This document shows positions 17,920-26,971 of a stretch of DNA of 64,000 bases, piece by piece (the stretch's first letter is position 1; the number at the start of each line of letters is the position of its first letter). The DNA is from Kaustia mangrovi (GTDB taxonomy: Bacteria; Pseudomonadota; Alphaproteobacteria; Rhizobiales; Im1): contig NZ_CP058214.1 of NCBI RefSeq assembly GCF_015482775.1, positions 1 to 64,000 of the forward strand, given 5' to 3'. The translations under genes were made by a program, and so were the position numbers. The notes beneath the pieces are model-generated. The model made no database searches, had not been told where the DNA came from, and worked only from the letters and a program-made list of their open reading frames with translations.

Positions 17920-18289
17920 GAGATCGGCTTCCCTAGGCTTGTTGGTCAATGATTTCGCGCTTTGTCGCTGTCACGAGTTACCAGGTACGACGTTTCCGGC
18001 GGGCAGGATCACTCTTAAGCACGAGATTCGAGCACAAAATTGAATGTCGCATGCCTGCGCGAAGGACCCCGCATAGCATGAAGCCGCATGCCAGAAAAGC
18101 ATGAGCCCCGCCTTGACAGCACGGCGCCATTCGCCAATCTCGATATAGAGCCCTCGCGCGGACGGTTCAAGCGACCGGGTGCGAAAGGGACCTTGCGGTG
18201 GCAGGCGCCGGTGGATGCGGGGTCTGCGAGATAAACCTGCCGTCGGGTTGCACGATCCGACCGCGGAAAGGTCGCTCCAGAGTGGCGCG
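17920..18289. other. Divergent promoter region between folE and the Fe/S scaffold gene
   Basis: About 370 bases without a supported gene. The folE-proximal part is relatively AT-rich (GTTACCAGGTACGACG, CTCTTAAGCACGAG) and likely carries both promoters. Open frames here show no family resemblance. Confidence 0.5.
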
Positions 18290-18754
18290 ATGAGTGGACC
18301 CATGCTGAACGACGTCTACAACCGGCGCATCCTGCAATTCGCCGCCGATATCCCCCTAACCGAGCGTCTCGACGATCCGGACGCGACGGCGACGGCGCAT
18401 TCCAAGCTGTGCGGCAGCAAGGTGACCGTCGATATCAAGATGGACGGCGATGTGGTCACTGCCTTCGGCCACGACGTGAAGGCCTGTGCGCTCGGCCAGG
18501 CCTCCTCCTCGATCATGGCGCGCAATGTGGTCGGCTCGACGGCCGACGAGTTGCGCAGGGTCCGCGAGGAGATGTATGCGATGCTCAAGGAGAGCGGGCC
18601 GGCGCCCACGGGCAAGTGGGCAGATCTGGCGATCCTGGAGCCGGTGCGCGATTTCAAGGCCCGCCATGCCTCCACCCTCCTGACCTTCGATGCGGTCTGC
18701 AAGGCCATCGCGATGGTCGAGGAGACGCATGCCGGCGTCGCGGAGACCGCCTGA
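18290..18754 (+). CDS. Iron-sulfur cluster assembly scaffold protein (IscU/NifU-N-like)
   Basis: A 154-residue protein of the NifU N-terminal/IscU fold: MLNDVYNRRILQFAADI, HSKLCGSKVTVDIKMDGD (first Cys), DVKACALGQASSSIMARNVVG (second Cys) and AVCKAIAMVEE (third Cys). The three Cys residues match the cluster-building ligands of IscU. In Rhizobiales this gene is regularly next to folE and yidD. It lacks the rest of an isc or suf operon. Start at ATG 18290; residues upstream in frame are not conserved. Confidence 0.85.
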   Translation: MSGPMLNDVYNRRILQFAADIPLTERLDDPDATATAHSKLCGSKVTVDIKMDGDVVTAFGHDVKACALGQASSSIMARNVVGSTADELRRVREEMYAMLKESGPAPTGKWADLAILEPVRDFKARHASTLLTFDAVCKAIAMVEETHAGVAETA

Positions 18755-18799
18755 GGCGGTCCGTCCCGCCATTGGCCGCCCTGCGGTCGATTGTCGCGG

Positions 18800-19369
18800 T
18801 CAGGAGGCGCGCCGCCTCAGCCTGACGAGCCCCTCGCCATAGGTCGTGTCGAACTCCGCCTCCAGCCTCGGGCAGACCCCCCGGCACCGGTCCACCACCT
18901 CGCGGGCCCAGTTGAAATAGGCCTTGACCGTTTCGTCGGGCCATTCGCTCGACGGGCTCTGCGACAGGTCGTTCATGTTGGAGATCTTGTCGGCGATGCG
19001 GATGATCCGGGCCCGCGGCGATATCCTGGCGGCTTGCTCCATTTGGCGCTCGCGCCGTTGGGCTTGCGGCAGAGACCGGTCGTCTGTGACTTCCATCACG
19101 AGGCGGGCCACATCCTCGCCGAAGGCCTGCTCGATTTCGGCCTCGGTGACGTCGGTGTCCTCCACCACGTCGTGCAGCAAGGCGGCGGCGACCAGGACGG
19201 GGTCCCTGCCGGCTGTGCCACGCGCGACGAGGCGGGCGACCTCGGCAAGGTGATTGACGTAAGGGTCCTCGCGCCGGCCCTTCCGGCGCTGGTTGGTATG
19301 ATGGCGACAGGCGAAGTCGAAAGCCTCCGCCACAAGCACGACCGTCTCGTCCTGCGTCCGTTCGCTCAT
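18800..19369 (-). CDS. HD-domain small alarmone hydrolase-like protein (Mesh1/SpoT-N type)
   Basis: A 189-residue stand-alone HD hydrolase. Segments shared with the ppGpp hydrolase domain of SpoT are FACRHHTNQRRKGRREDPYVNHLAEVA, ALLHDVVEDTDVTEAEIEQAFGEDVARLV (HD motif and ED) and RARIIRIADKISNMNDL. No synthetase or TGS/ACT regions are attached, so it resembles Mesh1-like small alarmone hydrolases that degrade (p)ppGpp or hydrolyse NADPH. Manganese ligands appear intact. Convergent with the Fe/S scaffold gene. Confidence 0.83.
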   Translation of the reverse strand: MSERTQDETVVLVAEAFDFACRHHTNQRRKGRREDPYVNHLAEVARLVARGTAGRDPVLVAAALLHDVVEDTDVTEAEIEQAFGEDVARLVMEVTDDRSLPQAQRRERQMEQAARISPRARIIRIADKISNMNDLSQSPSSEWPDETVKAYFNWAREVVDRCRGVCPRLEAEFDTTYGEGLVRLRRRAS

Positions 19370-19546
19370 GTCAAAGCCCCGTTATGAGGTGTGCGGACCC
19401 GCTTGTCCGCAGGCGCGCGGGCGCACATCGTCTCCAACAATCCCAGCGGGGCGACTGTAGCGTAATTCGGCCGGTCCGGAAATCGGCACGCCCCGTCCCG
19501 GGGGCTTGCGGGAGGGCAGGGGCGGGCGCACCTTAGGAGAGCAGGA

Positions 19547-19909
19547 TTGCTGGCACGAGAAACAATGACCGAGATCACCGACAAGCACGAGCCTCCGGTC
19601 GCCGGTCCCGTCACTCCGGCGGGCCGGGCGATGCTGGGTCTCATCCGTCTCTACCAGCTCACGCTGTCGGCGGTGATGGGCCGGACATGCCGGCACATGC
19701 CGAGCTGCTCGGAATACGCCGCGGAGGCCGTGCGGCGGCATGGCGCCTGGCGCGGTTTCTGGCTCGGCTTTTCGCGGGTCGCGCGCTGCCATCCCTGGGG
19801 GAGCCACGGGCTCGACCCCGTGCCGGACAGCCTGCCGGACCACGGCTGGCGCTTCTGGCGCTACGGGCGCTGGACCGGGCGCCACATCACCGAGCGTTTC
19901 GAGGATTGA
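19547..19909 (+). CDS. yidD: Membrane protein insertion efficiency factor YidD
   Basis: Small YidD protein helping YidC-dependent insertion. The conserved core is LIRLYQLTLSAVMGRTCRHMPSCSEYAAEAVRRHGAWRGFWLGFSRVARCHPWG, with the three Cys residues and amphipathic helix typical of the family. The usual chromosomal neighbour rpmH-rnpA is absent; in Rhizobiales yidD lies before thrS as here. A TTG at 19547 with AGGAG seven bases upstream is the likely start (120 residues); an ATG at 19565 would give 114. Confidence 0.9.
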   Translation: MLARETMTEITDKHEPPVAGPVTPAGRAMLGLIRLYQLTLSAVMGRTCRHMPSCSEYAAEAVRRHGAWRGFWLGFSRVARCHPWGSHGLDPVPDSLPDHGWRFWRYGRWTGRHITERFED

Positions 19910-20064
19910 GGGCGTCGGCCCTTGCCGGGGCGTTTGCTTGACGGCGCGGACCGAAAGGGGCAAGAAGCGGGCGCGCGCCTTGCGCGGTGGCCGGACCGGC
20001 CCCAAGTGACAACCCGAGAATGCTTACCTGCGTTGGTATGCAGCGAGTGAGCAGGAGATGACAG

Positions 20065-22014
20065 ATGATCACTCTGACTTTTCCCGACGGCGACAAGCGC
20101 GACTTCGAGAACGGCGTCTCCGGCGCCGATGTCGCGGCATCCATTTCCAATTCCCTCCGCAAGAAGGCGGTCGCGGTCGAGCTGAACGGCGTTCTTAAGG
20201 ATCTTGCCGATCCTATTGAGAACGACGCTGAAATCAGCATCGTTACCCGTGACGACGAGACGGCTCTGGAGCTGATCCGGCACGATGCCGCTCATGTGAT
20301 GGCGGAGGCTGTGCAGGAGCTCTATCCGGGCACGCAGGTCACCATCGGCCCGGTGATCGAGAACGGTTTCTACTACGATTTCGCCCGCAACGAGCCGTTC
20401 CATCCGGAGGATCTGGAAAAGATCGAGGCGAAGATGCGCGAGATCGTCGCGCGCGACAAGCCGTTCACCAAGGAGATCTGGAGCCGCGAGGAGGCCAAGC
20501 GCTTCTTCGCCGACAAGGGCGAGCAGTTCAAGGTCGAGCTGGTCGACGCGATCCCTGAGGACCAGGAGATCCGCATCTATCGCCAGGGCGAGTGGCTCGA
20601 CCTGTGCCGCGGGCCGCACATGCCGTCCACCGGCAAGGTTGGCAACGCTTTCAAGCTAATGAAGATCGCGGGGGCCTATTGGCGCGGCGACGCCAGGAAC
20701 CCGATGCTCCAGCGCATCTACGGCACCGCCTGGGCGAGCCCGAAGGACCTCAAGACCTATCTGGAGCGGCTGGAGGAGGCCGAACGGCGCGACCATCGCC
20801 GGCTCGGACGCGAGATGGACCTCTTCCACTTCCAGGAGGAGGGGCCGGGCGTCGTCTTCTGGCATCCCAAGGGCTGGACGCTGTTCCAGGAGCTTATCGG
20901 CTATATGCGCCGCCGCCAGCAGGCGAACGACTATGTGGAGGTCAACACCCCGCAGCTCCTCGACCGGGCGCTGTGGGAGGCGTCCGGCCACTGGGAGAAG
21001 TATCACGAGAACATGTTCATCACCGAGACGGAGGATGAGCGTGTCTTCGCGCTGAAGCCCATGAACTGCCCGGGCCACGTCCAGGTGTTCAAGAACGGGC
21101 TGAAGTCCTATCGCGACCTGCCGATCAAGATCTCCGAGTTCGGTGCGGTGCACCGCTACGAGCCTTCCGGTGCGCTTCACGGGCTGTTCCGCGTGCGCGG
21201 CTTCACCCAGGACGATGCCCATGTCTTCTGCACCGAGGAGCAGATCACCCAGGAGGCGGTCAGGCTCAACGATCTGATCCTGTCGGTCTACAAGGACTTC
21301 GGCTTCGAGGACGTGGTCATCAAGTTCTCCGACCGCCCCGAGGTGCGCATCGGCTCCGACGCGGTGTGGGACAAGGCTGAAGCCGCCCTGCGCACAGCCG
21401 GCGAGGCGGCCGGGCAGACCTTCGTGCACAATCCGGGTGATGGCGCCTTCTACGGGCCCAAGCTCGACTATGTGTTGCGCGACGCGATCGGCCGGGAATG
21501 GCAGTGCGGCACGGTGCAGGTGGACCTGAACCTGCCGGGCCGGCTCGGCGCGTTCTATATCGGGGCGGATGGCGAGAAGCACACGCCGGTCATGCTGCAC
21601 CGGGCGATGTTCGGCTCGCTGGAGCGCTTCACCGGCATCCTGCTTGAGCATTTTGCCGGCCACATGCCGCTCTGGCTCGCGCCGGTGCAGGTCATGGTGA
21701 CGACCATCGTGTCGGATGCCGACGACTATGCGCTGAAGGTCCGCGACGCCTGCCGCGCTGCGGGCCTGAGGGCCGATGTCGATCTCAGGAACGAGAAGAT
21801 CAACTACAAGGTCCGCGAGCACTCGCTCGCCAAGATCCCGGTGATCTTCGTGGTCGGCAAGCGCGAGGTCGACGATGGCGCCGTCAATATCCGTCGCCTC
21901 GGCGTGAAAGAGCAGTCGGCCCTGCCGCTCGACGCCGCCATTGCCGGCATTGTGGACGAGGCCCTGGCGCCCGATGTCAGACGCCAGCGCGAGGAGGCGT
22001 CGAAGGCGGCCTGA
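20065..22014 (+). CDS. thrS: Threonyl-tRNA synthetase
   Basis: Charges tRNA-Thr. The 649 residues include the N-terminal TGS domain ([19 protein letters not shown]), the editing domain ([17 protein letters not shown]... with the HxxxH metal site), the class II catalytic core ([47 protein letters not shown]) and the C-terminal anticodon-binding domain ([22 protein letters not shown]). Full length and intact. GCAGGAGATGACAG precedes the ATG. About 155 bases separate it from yidD; no attenuator was recognised. A GC-rich hairpin follows the stop. Confidence 0.98.
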   Translation: MITLTFPDGDKRDFENGVSGADVAASISNSLRKKAVAVELNGVLKDLADPIENDAEISIVTRDDETALELIRHDAAHVMAEAVQELYPGTQVTIGPVIENGFYYDFARNEPFHPEDLEKIEAKMREIVARDKPFTKEIWSREEAKRFFADKGEQFKVELVDAIPEDQEIRIYRQGEWLDLCRGPHMPSTGKVGNAFKLMKIAGAYWRGDARNPMLQRIYGTAWASPKDLKTYLERLEEAERRDHRRLGREMDLFHFQEEGPGVVFWHPKGWTLFQELIGYMRRRQQANDYVEVNTPQLLDRALWEASGHWEKYHENMFITETEDERVFALKPMNCPGHVQVFKNGLKSYRDLPIKISEFGAVHRYEPSGALHGLFRVRGFTQDDAHVFCTEEQITQEAVRLNDLILSVYKDFGFEDVVIKFSDRPEVRIGSDAVWDKAEAALRTAGEAAGQTFVHNPGDGAFYGPKLDYVLRDAIGREWQCGTVQVDLNLPGRLGAFYIGADGEKHTPVMLHRAMFGSLERFTGILLEHFAGHMPLWLAPVQVMVTTIVSDADDYALKVRDACRAAGLRADVDLRNEKINYKVREHSLAKIPVIFVVGKREVDDGAVNIRRLGVKEQSALPLDAAIAGIVDEALAPDVRRQREEASKAA

Positions 22015-22036
22015 GGGAACCGGACGATAGAACCAT

Positions 22037-22063
22037 CCCCATCCCGTCTTCGACGGGGTGGGG
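22037..22063. terminator. GC-rich hairpin between convergent thrS and folB
   Basis: CCCCATCCCGTC-TTC-GACGGGGTGGGG forms a 12-bp stem with one G-T wobble. No T tract follows on either strand, so it is a possible bidirectional terminator of the weak kind. Confidence 0.45.
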
Positions 22064-22064
22064 C

Positions 22065-22430
22065 CTATCGCCGCGAGAAGGCCAGTTCGCAGCCGATGGC
22101 CTCGGCATCCGGATAGACATCCGGCTTGCACACGCGCACCGTGCCGGCCTCGACATCGGTCCGGCGCGCGATCAGCGCGACGATCTCGCGGGCGAGCGTC
22201 TCCTGGAGGTTGAAGCGCCGATGCGCGACGAGCGCGGCGATCTCCTCGCGCAGGAAGTCGTAGTCGAGCGTGTCGTCGAGCTCGTCGGTGCCGGCAAGGC
22301 TGTCCGGGGTGAGCGTGAGCGCGATGTCGATGCGCATGCGCTGGCGCCGGCCCCGCTCGAAGTCGTGAATGCCGATCTCCGCCTCGATCTCGAAGCCGTC
22401 GAGGAACAGGGTGAAACGGTCTATTTTCAT
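22065..22430 (-). CDS. folB: Dihydroneopterin aldolase
   Basis: A 121-residue FolB: FEIEAEIGIHDFERGRRQRMRIDIALTL, DDTLDYDFLREEIAALV, FNLQETLAREIVALI and a C-terminal KPDVYPDAEAIGCEL. It converts dihydroneopterin to hydroxymethyl-dihydropterin and glycolaldehyde in folate synthesis. The catalytic Glu (in EAEIGIHDFE) and the late Lys (CKPD) are present. No other fol genes are adjacent; folE lies nearby on the same strand. Start at ATG 22430. Confidence 0.88.
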   Translation of the reverse strand: MKIDRFTLFLDGFEIEAEIGIHDFERGRRQRMRIDIALTLTPDSLAGTDELDDTLDYDFLREEIAALVAHRRFNLQETLAREIVALIARRTDVEAGTVRVCKPDVYPDAEAIGCELAFSRR

Positions 22431-22678
22431 GGGGCCTGCGCTCGCTCCGCGTTCCAACCGGCGCGACCTTAGGGCATGATGCCGGAAAGTGCAGGCCCTT
22501 TTCGGATATCATCGCGCCCAACCGGCGAGACGCGATCGGCCCGGAAGGGGGCGGGCTCGCCTGAGCGAGGGCGGTCTCGCGCATTCCCGCAGCGCGACAT
22601 CCTGTTCCGGGCCGGCCATATTGACTTTCGCCGGAGCCTCTTCCAGCACAGAATGCCAACACGGAGGACGATGATCCC

Positions 22679-23299
22679 ATGCAGCAAGACGCGATGGCCG
22701 CGGATGCGCCCGCCGCCCGCCTCAACGACCGCACCAGCACATTGAGCCTTCTCGCAACGCGGCGTTCCACGCCGGTTGCCCTCATGGGCGAGCCGGGGCC
22801 TGAAGGGGATGCGCTGACGGCGATCCTGAAGGCGGCGGCGCGCGTGCCCGATCACGGCAAGCTCGCGCCGTGGCGTTTCATCCTGTTCCGGGGCGGGGCC
22901 CGCGAGGCCATTGGCGAGGTGCTTCAGGCACGCTACCGGGCGCTTCACCCGGACGCGAGCGGCGAGACCCTGGCTTTCGAGTGCGGCCGGTTCCTGCGCG
23001 CGCCGGTCGTCGTGGGTGTGGTCTCCACGGCCCGCGCTCATCCCAAGATTCCCGAATGGGAACAGGTGCTGTCCGCCGGTGCGGTCTGCCAGAACATGCT
23101 GATCTCGGCGGCCGCCATGGGCTATGCGGCGCAGTGGCTGACGGAATGGTATGCCTTCGACGAGGAGACGGTTCGCGCCATGGGGCTCGACGAGGGCGAG
23201 CGCATCGCCGGTTTCGTCTATATGGGCACGGCGCGCGAGGCGCCGATGGAGCGGCCGCGCCCCGATCTCGACGCGCTCGTCAGCGAATACGGGTGCTGA
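22679..23299 (+). CDS. Nitroreductase family protein (YdjA-like)
   Basis: A 206-residue FMN-dependent nitroreductase. FMN-binding segments are LATRRSTP near the N terminus, AARVPDHGKLAPWRFILFRG, and SAGAVCQNMLISAAAMGYAAQWLTEW in the second half, closing with RIAGFVYMGTA. It matches the small single-domain YdjA/PnbA type. The physiological substrate is unknown; electrons come from NAD(P)H. The HAD phosphatase gene follows after four bases, and then the flavin reductase, making a three-gene unit. Confidence 0.87.
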   Translation: MQQDAMAADAPAARLNDRTSTLSLLATRRSTPVALMGEPGPEGDALTAILKAAARVPDHGKLAPWRFILFRGGAREAIGEVLQARYRALHPDASGETLAFECGRFLRAPVVVGVVSTARAHPKIPEWEQVLSAGAVCQNMLISAAAMGYAAQWLTEWYAFDEETVRAMGLDEGERIAGFVYMGTAREAPMERPRPDLDALVSEYGC

Positions 23300-23303
23300 G
23301 ATC

Positions 23304-24053
23304 ATGGCGGCGGCGGACTGGCAGGCCATCCGGGGGTTGCTGTTCGACAAGGACGGCACGCTGATCGACTTCGAGGCGAGCTGGCAAGCGCTGTTCGAAC
23401 GCTTCGCGCTCGAGGTCGCCGGCGGCGATGCGGGCCATGCAGCCCGCCTGCTGGAGCAGGCCGGCTATGACGAGGCGGCCGGCCGGTTTCGCGCAGGCTC
23501 TGTCATCGCGGCCGGAACCACTGTGGATCTCGTCGAGCTCTGGCAGCCCGATCTCGACCGCGAGGCGCGCAAGGCTGCCGTCGGGCATATGGATGCGCAG
23601 ATCGTGCAGACGGCGTCGTCCACCGCCGTCGCGGTCTGCGATCTCGCGCCGGTGCTCGGCGGTCTCGCCGCCACGGGGCGGTTCCGGCTCGGCGTGGCGA
23701 CCAACGATGCCGCCCTGTCGGCGGAGCGCTGTCTCGCCCAGCTCGGCGTGCGCGACATGTTCGACGCGGTGATCGGCTGGGACAGCGTGGAGCGCGCCAA
23801 GCCCGCGCCCGACATGGTGCATGCCTTCTGCCAGCGCTGCGGTCTCGAGCCCGCCGAAGTCGCCGTCATCGGCGACAACATGCACGATCTGGAGATGGCC
23901 GAGGCCGCCGGCGCCGGGCTCAGGATCGGCGTCCTGTCGGGCAATTCGGCCCATGACGACCTCGCCCCGCTGGCCCATGCGGTGATCGAGGATATTTCCC
24001 ATCTGCCGCGACTGGCCGAGACACAGGCCGCCGCGCTGCCAAAGGAAGGGTGA
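23304..24053 (+). CDS. HAD-superfamily hydrolase (phosphoglycolate phosphatase-like)
   Basis: A 249-residue HAD phosphatase. Motif I is LLFDKDGTLIDFE (nucleophile Asp and acid Asp), motif II is LGVATNDAA (Thr/Ser position), motif III the Lys in ERAKPAPDMVHAF, and motif IV VIGDNMHDLEMAEAAG. The alpha-helical cap lies between residues 20 and 110. The substrate may be phosphoglycolate or another small phosphate. It lies directly after the nitroreductase and its stop overlaps a possible GTG start of the flavin reductase, suggesting one transcript. Confidence 0.86.
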   Translation: MAAADWQAIRGLLFDKDGTLIDFEASWQALFERFALEVAGGDAGHAARLLEQAGYDEAAGRFRAGSVIAAGTTVDLVELWQPDLDREARKAAVGHMDAQIVQTASSTAVAVCDLAPVLGGLAATGRFRLGVATNDAALSAERCLAQLGVRDMFDAVIGWDSVERAKPAPDMVHAFCQRCGLEPAEVAVIGDNMHDLEMAEAAGAGLRIGVLSGNSAHDDLAPLAHAVIEDISHLPRLAETQAAALPKEG

Positions 24054-24064
24054 AACCGTCTCCC

Positions 24065-24712
24065 ATGTTCTACGACGCGCTGAAAAACGATCACGGCCTG
24101 CCGCACGATCCCTTCAAGGCTCTGGTGGTGCCGCGCCCGATCGGCTGGATCTCCAGCCTCGCCCCCGACGGTACGGTCAATCTCGCGCCCTACAGCTTCT
24201 TCAACGCCATGGCGACCGATCCGCACTATGTGCTGTTCGGCAGCGGCGGGCGGAAGGACAGCCAGCGCAATATCGAGGAGACGGGGGAATTCGTCTGCAA
24301 TCTGGCGACATGGGATCTTCGCGAGGAGATGAACCGCAGCTCCGCCGCCGTGCGCCCCGATGTGGACGAGATCGCGCTCGCCGGCCTGACACCGGCCCCG
24401 TGCGCGCGGGTCAGGCCGCCACGCGTGAAAGAGGCGCCGGCCGCGCTCGAATGCGTCTATGACCGCACGATCACGCTGGAGGGCGCGGAGGGCCCCGACG
24501 GGCATCACCCCTATGCCATCGTGCTCGGCAAGGTGGTCGGCATCCATATCGACGACAGCTATATCCGCAACGGCCTGGTCGATACCGCCGCGATGAAGCC
24601 CATCGCGCGCTGCGGCTATATGGACTACGCGGTCGTCACGGAGCTCTTCCAGATGCGCCGGCCGGATGTCGACGGAGAGCGCGGCGCGATCGTGGAGCGC
24701 GAAACGACGTGA
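24065..24712 (+). CDS. Flavin reductase-like domain protein
   Basis: A 215-residue split-barrel flavin reductase. DPFKALVVPRPIGWISSLAPDGTVNLAPYSFFNAMATDPHYVLFGS is the standard N-terminal FMN-binding stretch and IRNGLVDTAAMKPIARCGYMDYAVV closes the family core. It probably reduces flavin or uses bound FMN; partners are unknown. ATG 24065 (MFYDALKNDHG) matches the family start; a GTG at 24050 overlapping the HAD stop would add five residues. Third gene of the nitroreductase unit. Confidence 0.85.
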   Translation: MFYDALKNDHGLPHDPFKALVVPRPIGWISSLAPDGTVNLAPYSFFNAMATDPHYVLFGSGGRKDSQRNIEETGEFVCNLATWDLREEMNRSSAAVRPDVDEIALAGLTPAPCARVRPPRVKEAPAALECVYDRTITLEGAEGPDGHHPYAIVLGKVVGIHIDDSYIRNGLVDTAAMKPIARCGYMDYAVVTELFQMRRPDVDGERGAIVERETT

Positions 24713-24769
24713 GCGGTTTCATTCAACTTGAGTGAAACCTGGTCTTATTCCTCGATCCCACCTACGACT

Positions 24770-24841
24770 GTCATCCTCGCGAAAGCGGGGATCCATGTTT
24801 TTGGGGTCGCTTGTGGAGTCCCGCTTTCGCGGGAATGACAA
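24770..24841. repeat. REP-like palindromic element, copy 2
   Basis: Same architecture and length as the element at 10521-10592: GTCATCC at the start, AAAGCGGGGATCCATG in the middle, and TCCCGCTTTCGCGGGAATGACA at the end in two parts. Differences fall mostly in the hairpin loops and in compensating stem positions. It follows the flavin reductase gene. Confidence 0.8.
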
Positions 24842-24932
24842 GCAGCAGATGCCGGATGCGAGCCGAACTGCCATCGGATATCTGCGGTCCTGCCGTCGAC
24901 GGTGAGGCCGAGTATCGGCTCGTTCATGACGC

Positions 24933-25553
24933 TCACACCTCGTCGGCGGTTGTGAAGGCCACGCCGGCGCGGTCCATCTCGTCGCGCATGGCAGCGAGCG
25001 AGCCGTCCAGATCGATGGCGCGGCAGGCGTCTTCGATCACGGTCACCGCAAAACCCAGCCGCCGACCGTCCAGTGCGGAGAAGGCGACGCAGAAATCGGT
25101 CGCGAGCCCGGCGAGACAGATCGTGTCGATGCCGCGCTCGGCGAGATAGCCGGCAAGTCCGGTGGGCGTCGTCCGGTCGTTCTCGAAGAACGCTGAATAG
25201 GAATCGATATGCCGCCGGAAGCCCTTGCGGACGACGAGCTCTGCGCGCGTCGTGTCGAGCTCGGGGTGGAAGGCCGCGCCCTCGCTGGCCTGGACGCAAT
25301 GGTCCGGCCACAGCACCTGCTCCCCGTAGGAGAGTTCGACCGTCTCGAAGGGTGCGCGCCCGGCATGACCGGAGGCGAAGGAGGTATGGTCGGGCGTGTG
25401 CCAGTCCTGCGTCAGCGCGACATGGGTGAAACGCGGGATGAGGGCGTTGATGACGGACACCACCGCGTCCCCCTCCGGAACGGCCAGTGCTCCGCCGGGG
25501 CAGAAATCGTTCTGGACGTCGACAATCAGCAGGATCTCGCTCGCCGGTCTCAT
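24933..25553 (-). CDS. pncA: Nicotinamidase (isochorismatase family)
   Basis: Hydrolyses nicotinamide to nicotinate for NAD recycling. The 206 residues carry LLIVDVQNDFCPGGALAV (catalytic Asp), TQDWHTPDHTSFAS and LWPDHCVQ (metal Asp/His and second His), VRKGF (catalytic Lys region) and GLATDFCVAFSALDGR with the nucleophile Cys. Intact and of normal length. The downstream side holds a REP-like element. The upstream gene on the same strand is a CitE-like gene about 65 bases away. Confidence 0.92.
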   Translation of the reverse strand: MRPASEILLIVDVQNDFCPGGALAVPEGDAVVSVINALIPRFTHVALTQDWHTPDHTSFASGHAGRAPFETVELSYGEQVLWPDHCVQASEGAAFHPELDTTRAELVVRKGFRRHIDSYSAFFENDRTTPTGLAGYLAERGIDTICLAGLATDFCVAFSALDGRRLGFAVTVIEDACRAIDLDGSLAAMRDEMDRAGVAFTTADEV

Positions 25554-25618
25554 CGCTGGCCTCCTTCGAAACGGGATGTCGGGGACGGAACCGCCGGGCG
25601 ATCCGCCCCTTCGAGGGC

Positions 25619-26500
25619 TCAGGCGAGCCCGTAGCGGCGCGCGCGCTCCAGGAGCCGCTCGGCGCGGGTGAGATGGGGCCTGTCGAGCATCTCTCCGTCA
25701 AGGCCGATCACGCCCGCATTGCCGCTTTGCGCGAAGGCGTCCACGATCCGGCGCGCGCGCGCCACCGCCTCGCCCGACGGCGTGAACGCCTCGTTGATCG
25801 CGGGCACCTGGGCGGGATGGATCGCCATCTTCGCGGTGAAGCCGTCGCGCGCGGCCTCTGCGCATTCATGGCGTAACCCCGCATCGTCGCGGAAATTGCC
25901 GTAGACGCCGTCGATCGGGATGACACCTGCGGCGACGGCGGCGAACAGCGTGCCCGTCCGCGCGACGCGGAAGGGTTCGGTATAGCGGTTGTCGGCCTCG
26001 CGGATCGCCTGCGCGCCGAGATCGGCGGAGAGGTCCTCCGCGCCCCAGGCAAGGCCCTCGAGACGTTCGCCCGCACTGTCGTAGTCGGCAAGGGCGAGCA
26101 CGCCGCGGGCATGCTCCGTCGCGATGGCGAGGATGCGCGTGCGTCCGCGGATATCTGACGCCTCGCGCGCGGCGATGAGCGCGGAGAGGCTTTGGACATC
26201 GCGTCCGCCACAGGCCTTGGGCAGCATGATGCCGTCCGGCGCGCCCGCCATGGCGGCGTCGAGATCGGTTTCGGTGAGCCCGGTGTCGAACGCGTTGACG
26301 CGCACATAGAGGCGCGGCAGGTCCGCGCGCTCATCCGCCGAGAGCCCGGGGAGGAGCCGTGCTACCGTCTCGCGGGCCGACGGCTTGTTGTCGAGGGCGA
26401 CGGAATCCTCGAGGTCGAGGATGATCGCGTCGGCGCCGGAGCCGAGCGCCTTCTCGATCTTGCGCGGACTGTCGGCGGGAACGAAGAGGAGGGAACGCAT
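25619..26500 (-). CDS. HpcH/HpaI aldolase/CitE-like lyase
   Basis: A 293-residue CitE-like protein with RSLLFVPADSPRKIEKALGSGADAIILDLEDSVA (phosphate and metal site, Glu and Asp), LYVRVNAFDTGLTETDL, GIMLPKACGG, ILAIATEHARGVL and MAIHPAQVPAINEAF at the C terminus. The family covers citryl-, malyl- and methylmalyl-CoA lyases and thioesterases; this one resembles L-malyl/beta-methylmalyl-CoA lyase-like enzymes encoded with MaoC dehydratases. The MaoC gene lies six bases upstream, which supports action on a CoA ester pathway. Confidence 0.85.
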   Translation of the reverse strand: MRSLLFVPADSPRKIEKALGSGADAIILDLEDSVALDNKPSARETVARLLPGLSADERADLPRLYVRVNAFDTGLTETDLDAAMAGAPDGIMLPKACGGRDVQSLSALIAAREASDIRGRTRILAIATEHARGVLALADYDSAGERLEGLAWGAEDLSADLGAQAIREADNRYTEPFRVARTGTLFAAVAAGVIPIDGVYGNFRDDAGLRHECAEAARDGFTAKMAIHPAQVPAINEAFTPSGEAVARARRIVDAFAQSGNAGVIGLDGEMLDRPHLTRAERLLERARRYGLA

Positions 26501-26506
26501 GGCGGA

Positions 26507-26971
26507 TCAGGCCTTCCCTTCGGGACGCTTGCGCATGAAGGCCTGCCGGCGGCAGACGGCGACCAGCGTGTCGTCCTGCTTGAAGGCGCGATGCTCCATC
26601 TCAACGATGCCCGCATCGGGGCGCGACCGGCTCTCGCGTTTCGATACGATCTCCGTCTCCACATGCACCGTGTCGCCTTGGAAGAGAGGGTTGGGGAAGC
26701 GCACATCGGTCATGCCGAGATTGGCGATGGTGGTGCCGACGGTCAGGTCGTTCACCGAGATGCCAATCATCAGGCCGAGGGTGAACAGGCTGTTCATCAG
26801 CGGCTGGCCCCATTCGGTCTCGGTCTCGCAGAAATGCCGGTCGATATGGAGTGGCTGGGGGTTGAGGGTGAGATTGGAGAACAGCATGTTGTCCATCTCC
26901 GTCACGGTCCGGCGCAGTGGATGGGCGTGAACGGAGCCGATCTCGAAATCCTCGAAGTAAAGTCCGGCCAT
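26507..26971 (-). CDS. MaoC-like dehydratase (mesaconyl-CoA hydratase-like)
   Basis: A 154-residue hot-dog fold protein: YFEDFEIGSVHAHPLRRTVTEMDNMLFSNLTLNPQPLHIDRHF, followed by GQPLMNSLFTLGLMIGISVNDLT and FPNPLFQGDTVHVETEI. The hydratase catalytic Asp/His pair of MaoC appears as N-x-x-P-x-H (NPQPLH), a form seen in one MaoC branch. It is the first gene of a pair with the CitE-like lyase; together they could hydrate and cleave a short-chain acyl-CoA such as mesaconyl/methylmalyl-CoA. That substrate is an inference. Confidence 0.83.
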   Translation of the reverse strand: MAGLYFEDFEIGSVHAHPLRRTVTEMDNMLFSNLTLNPQPLHIDRHFCETETEWGQPLMNSLFTLGLMIGISVNDLTVGTTIANLGMTDVRFPNPLFQGDTVHVETEIVSKRESRSRPDAGIVEMEHRAFKQDDTLVAVCRRQAFMRKRPEGKA

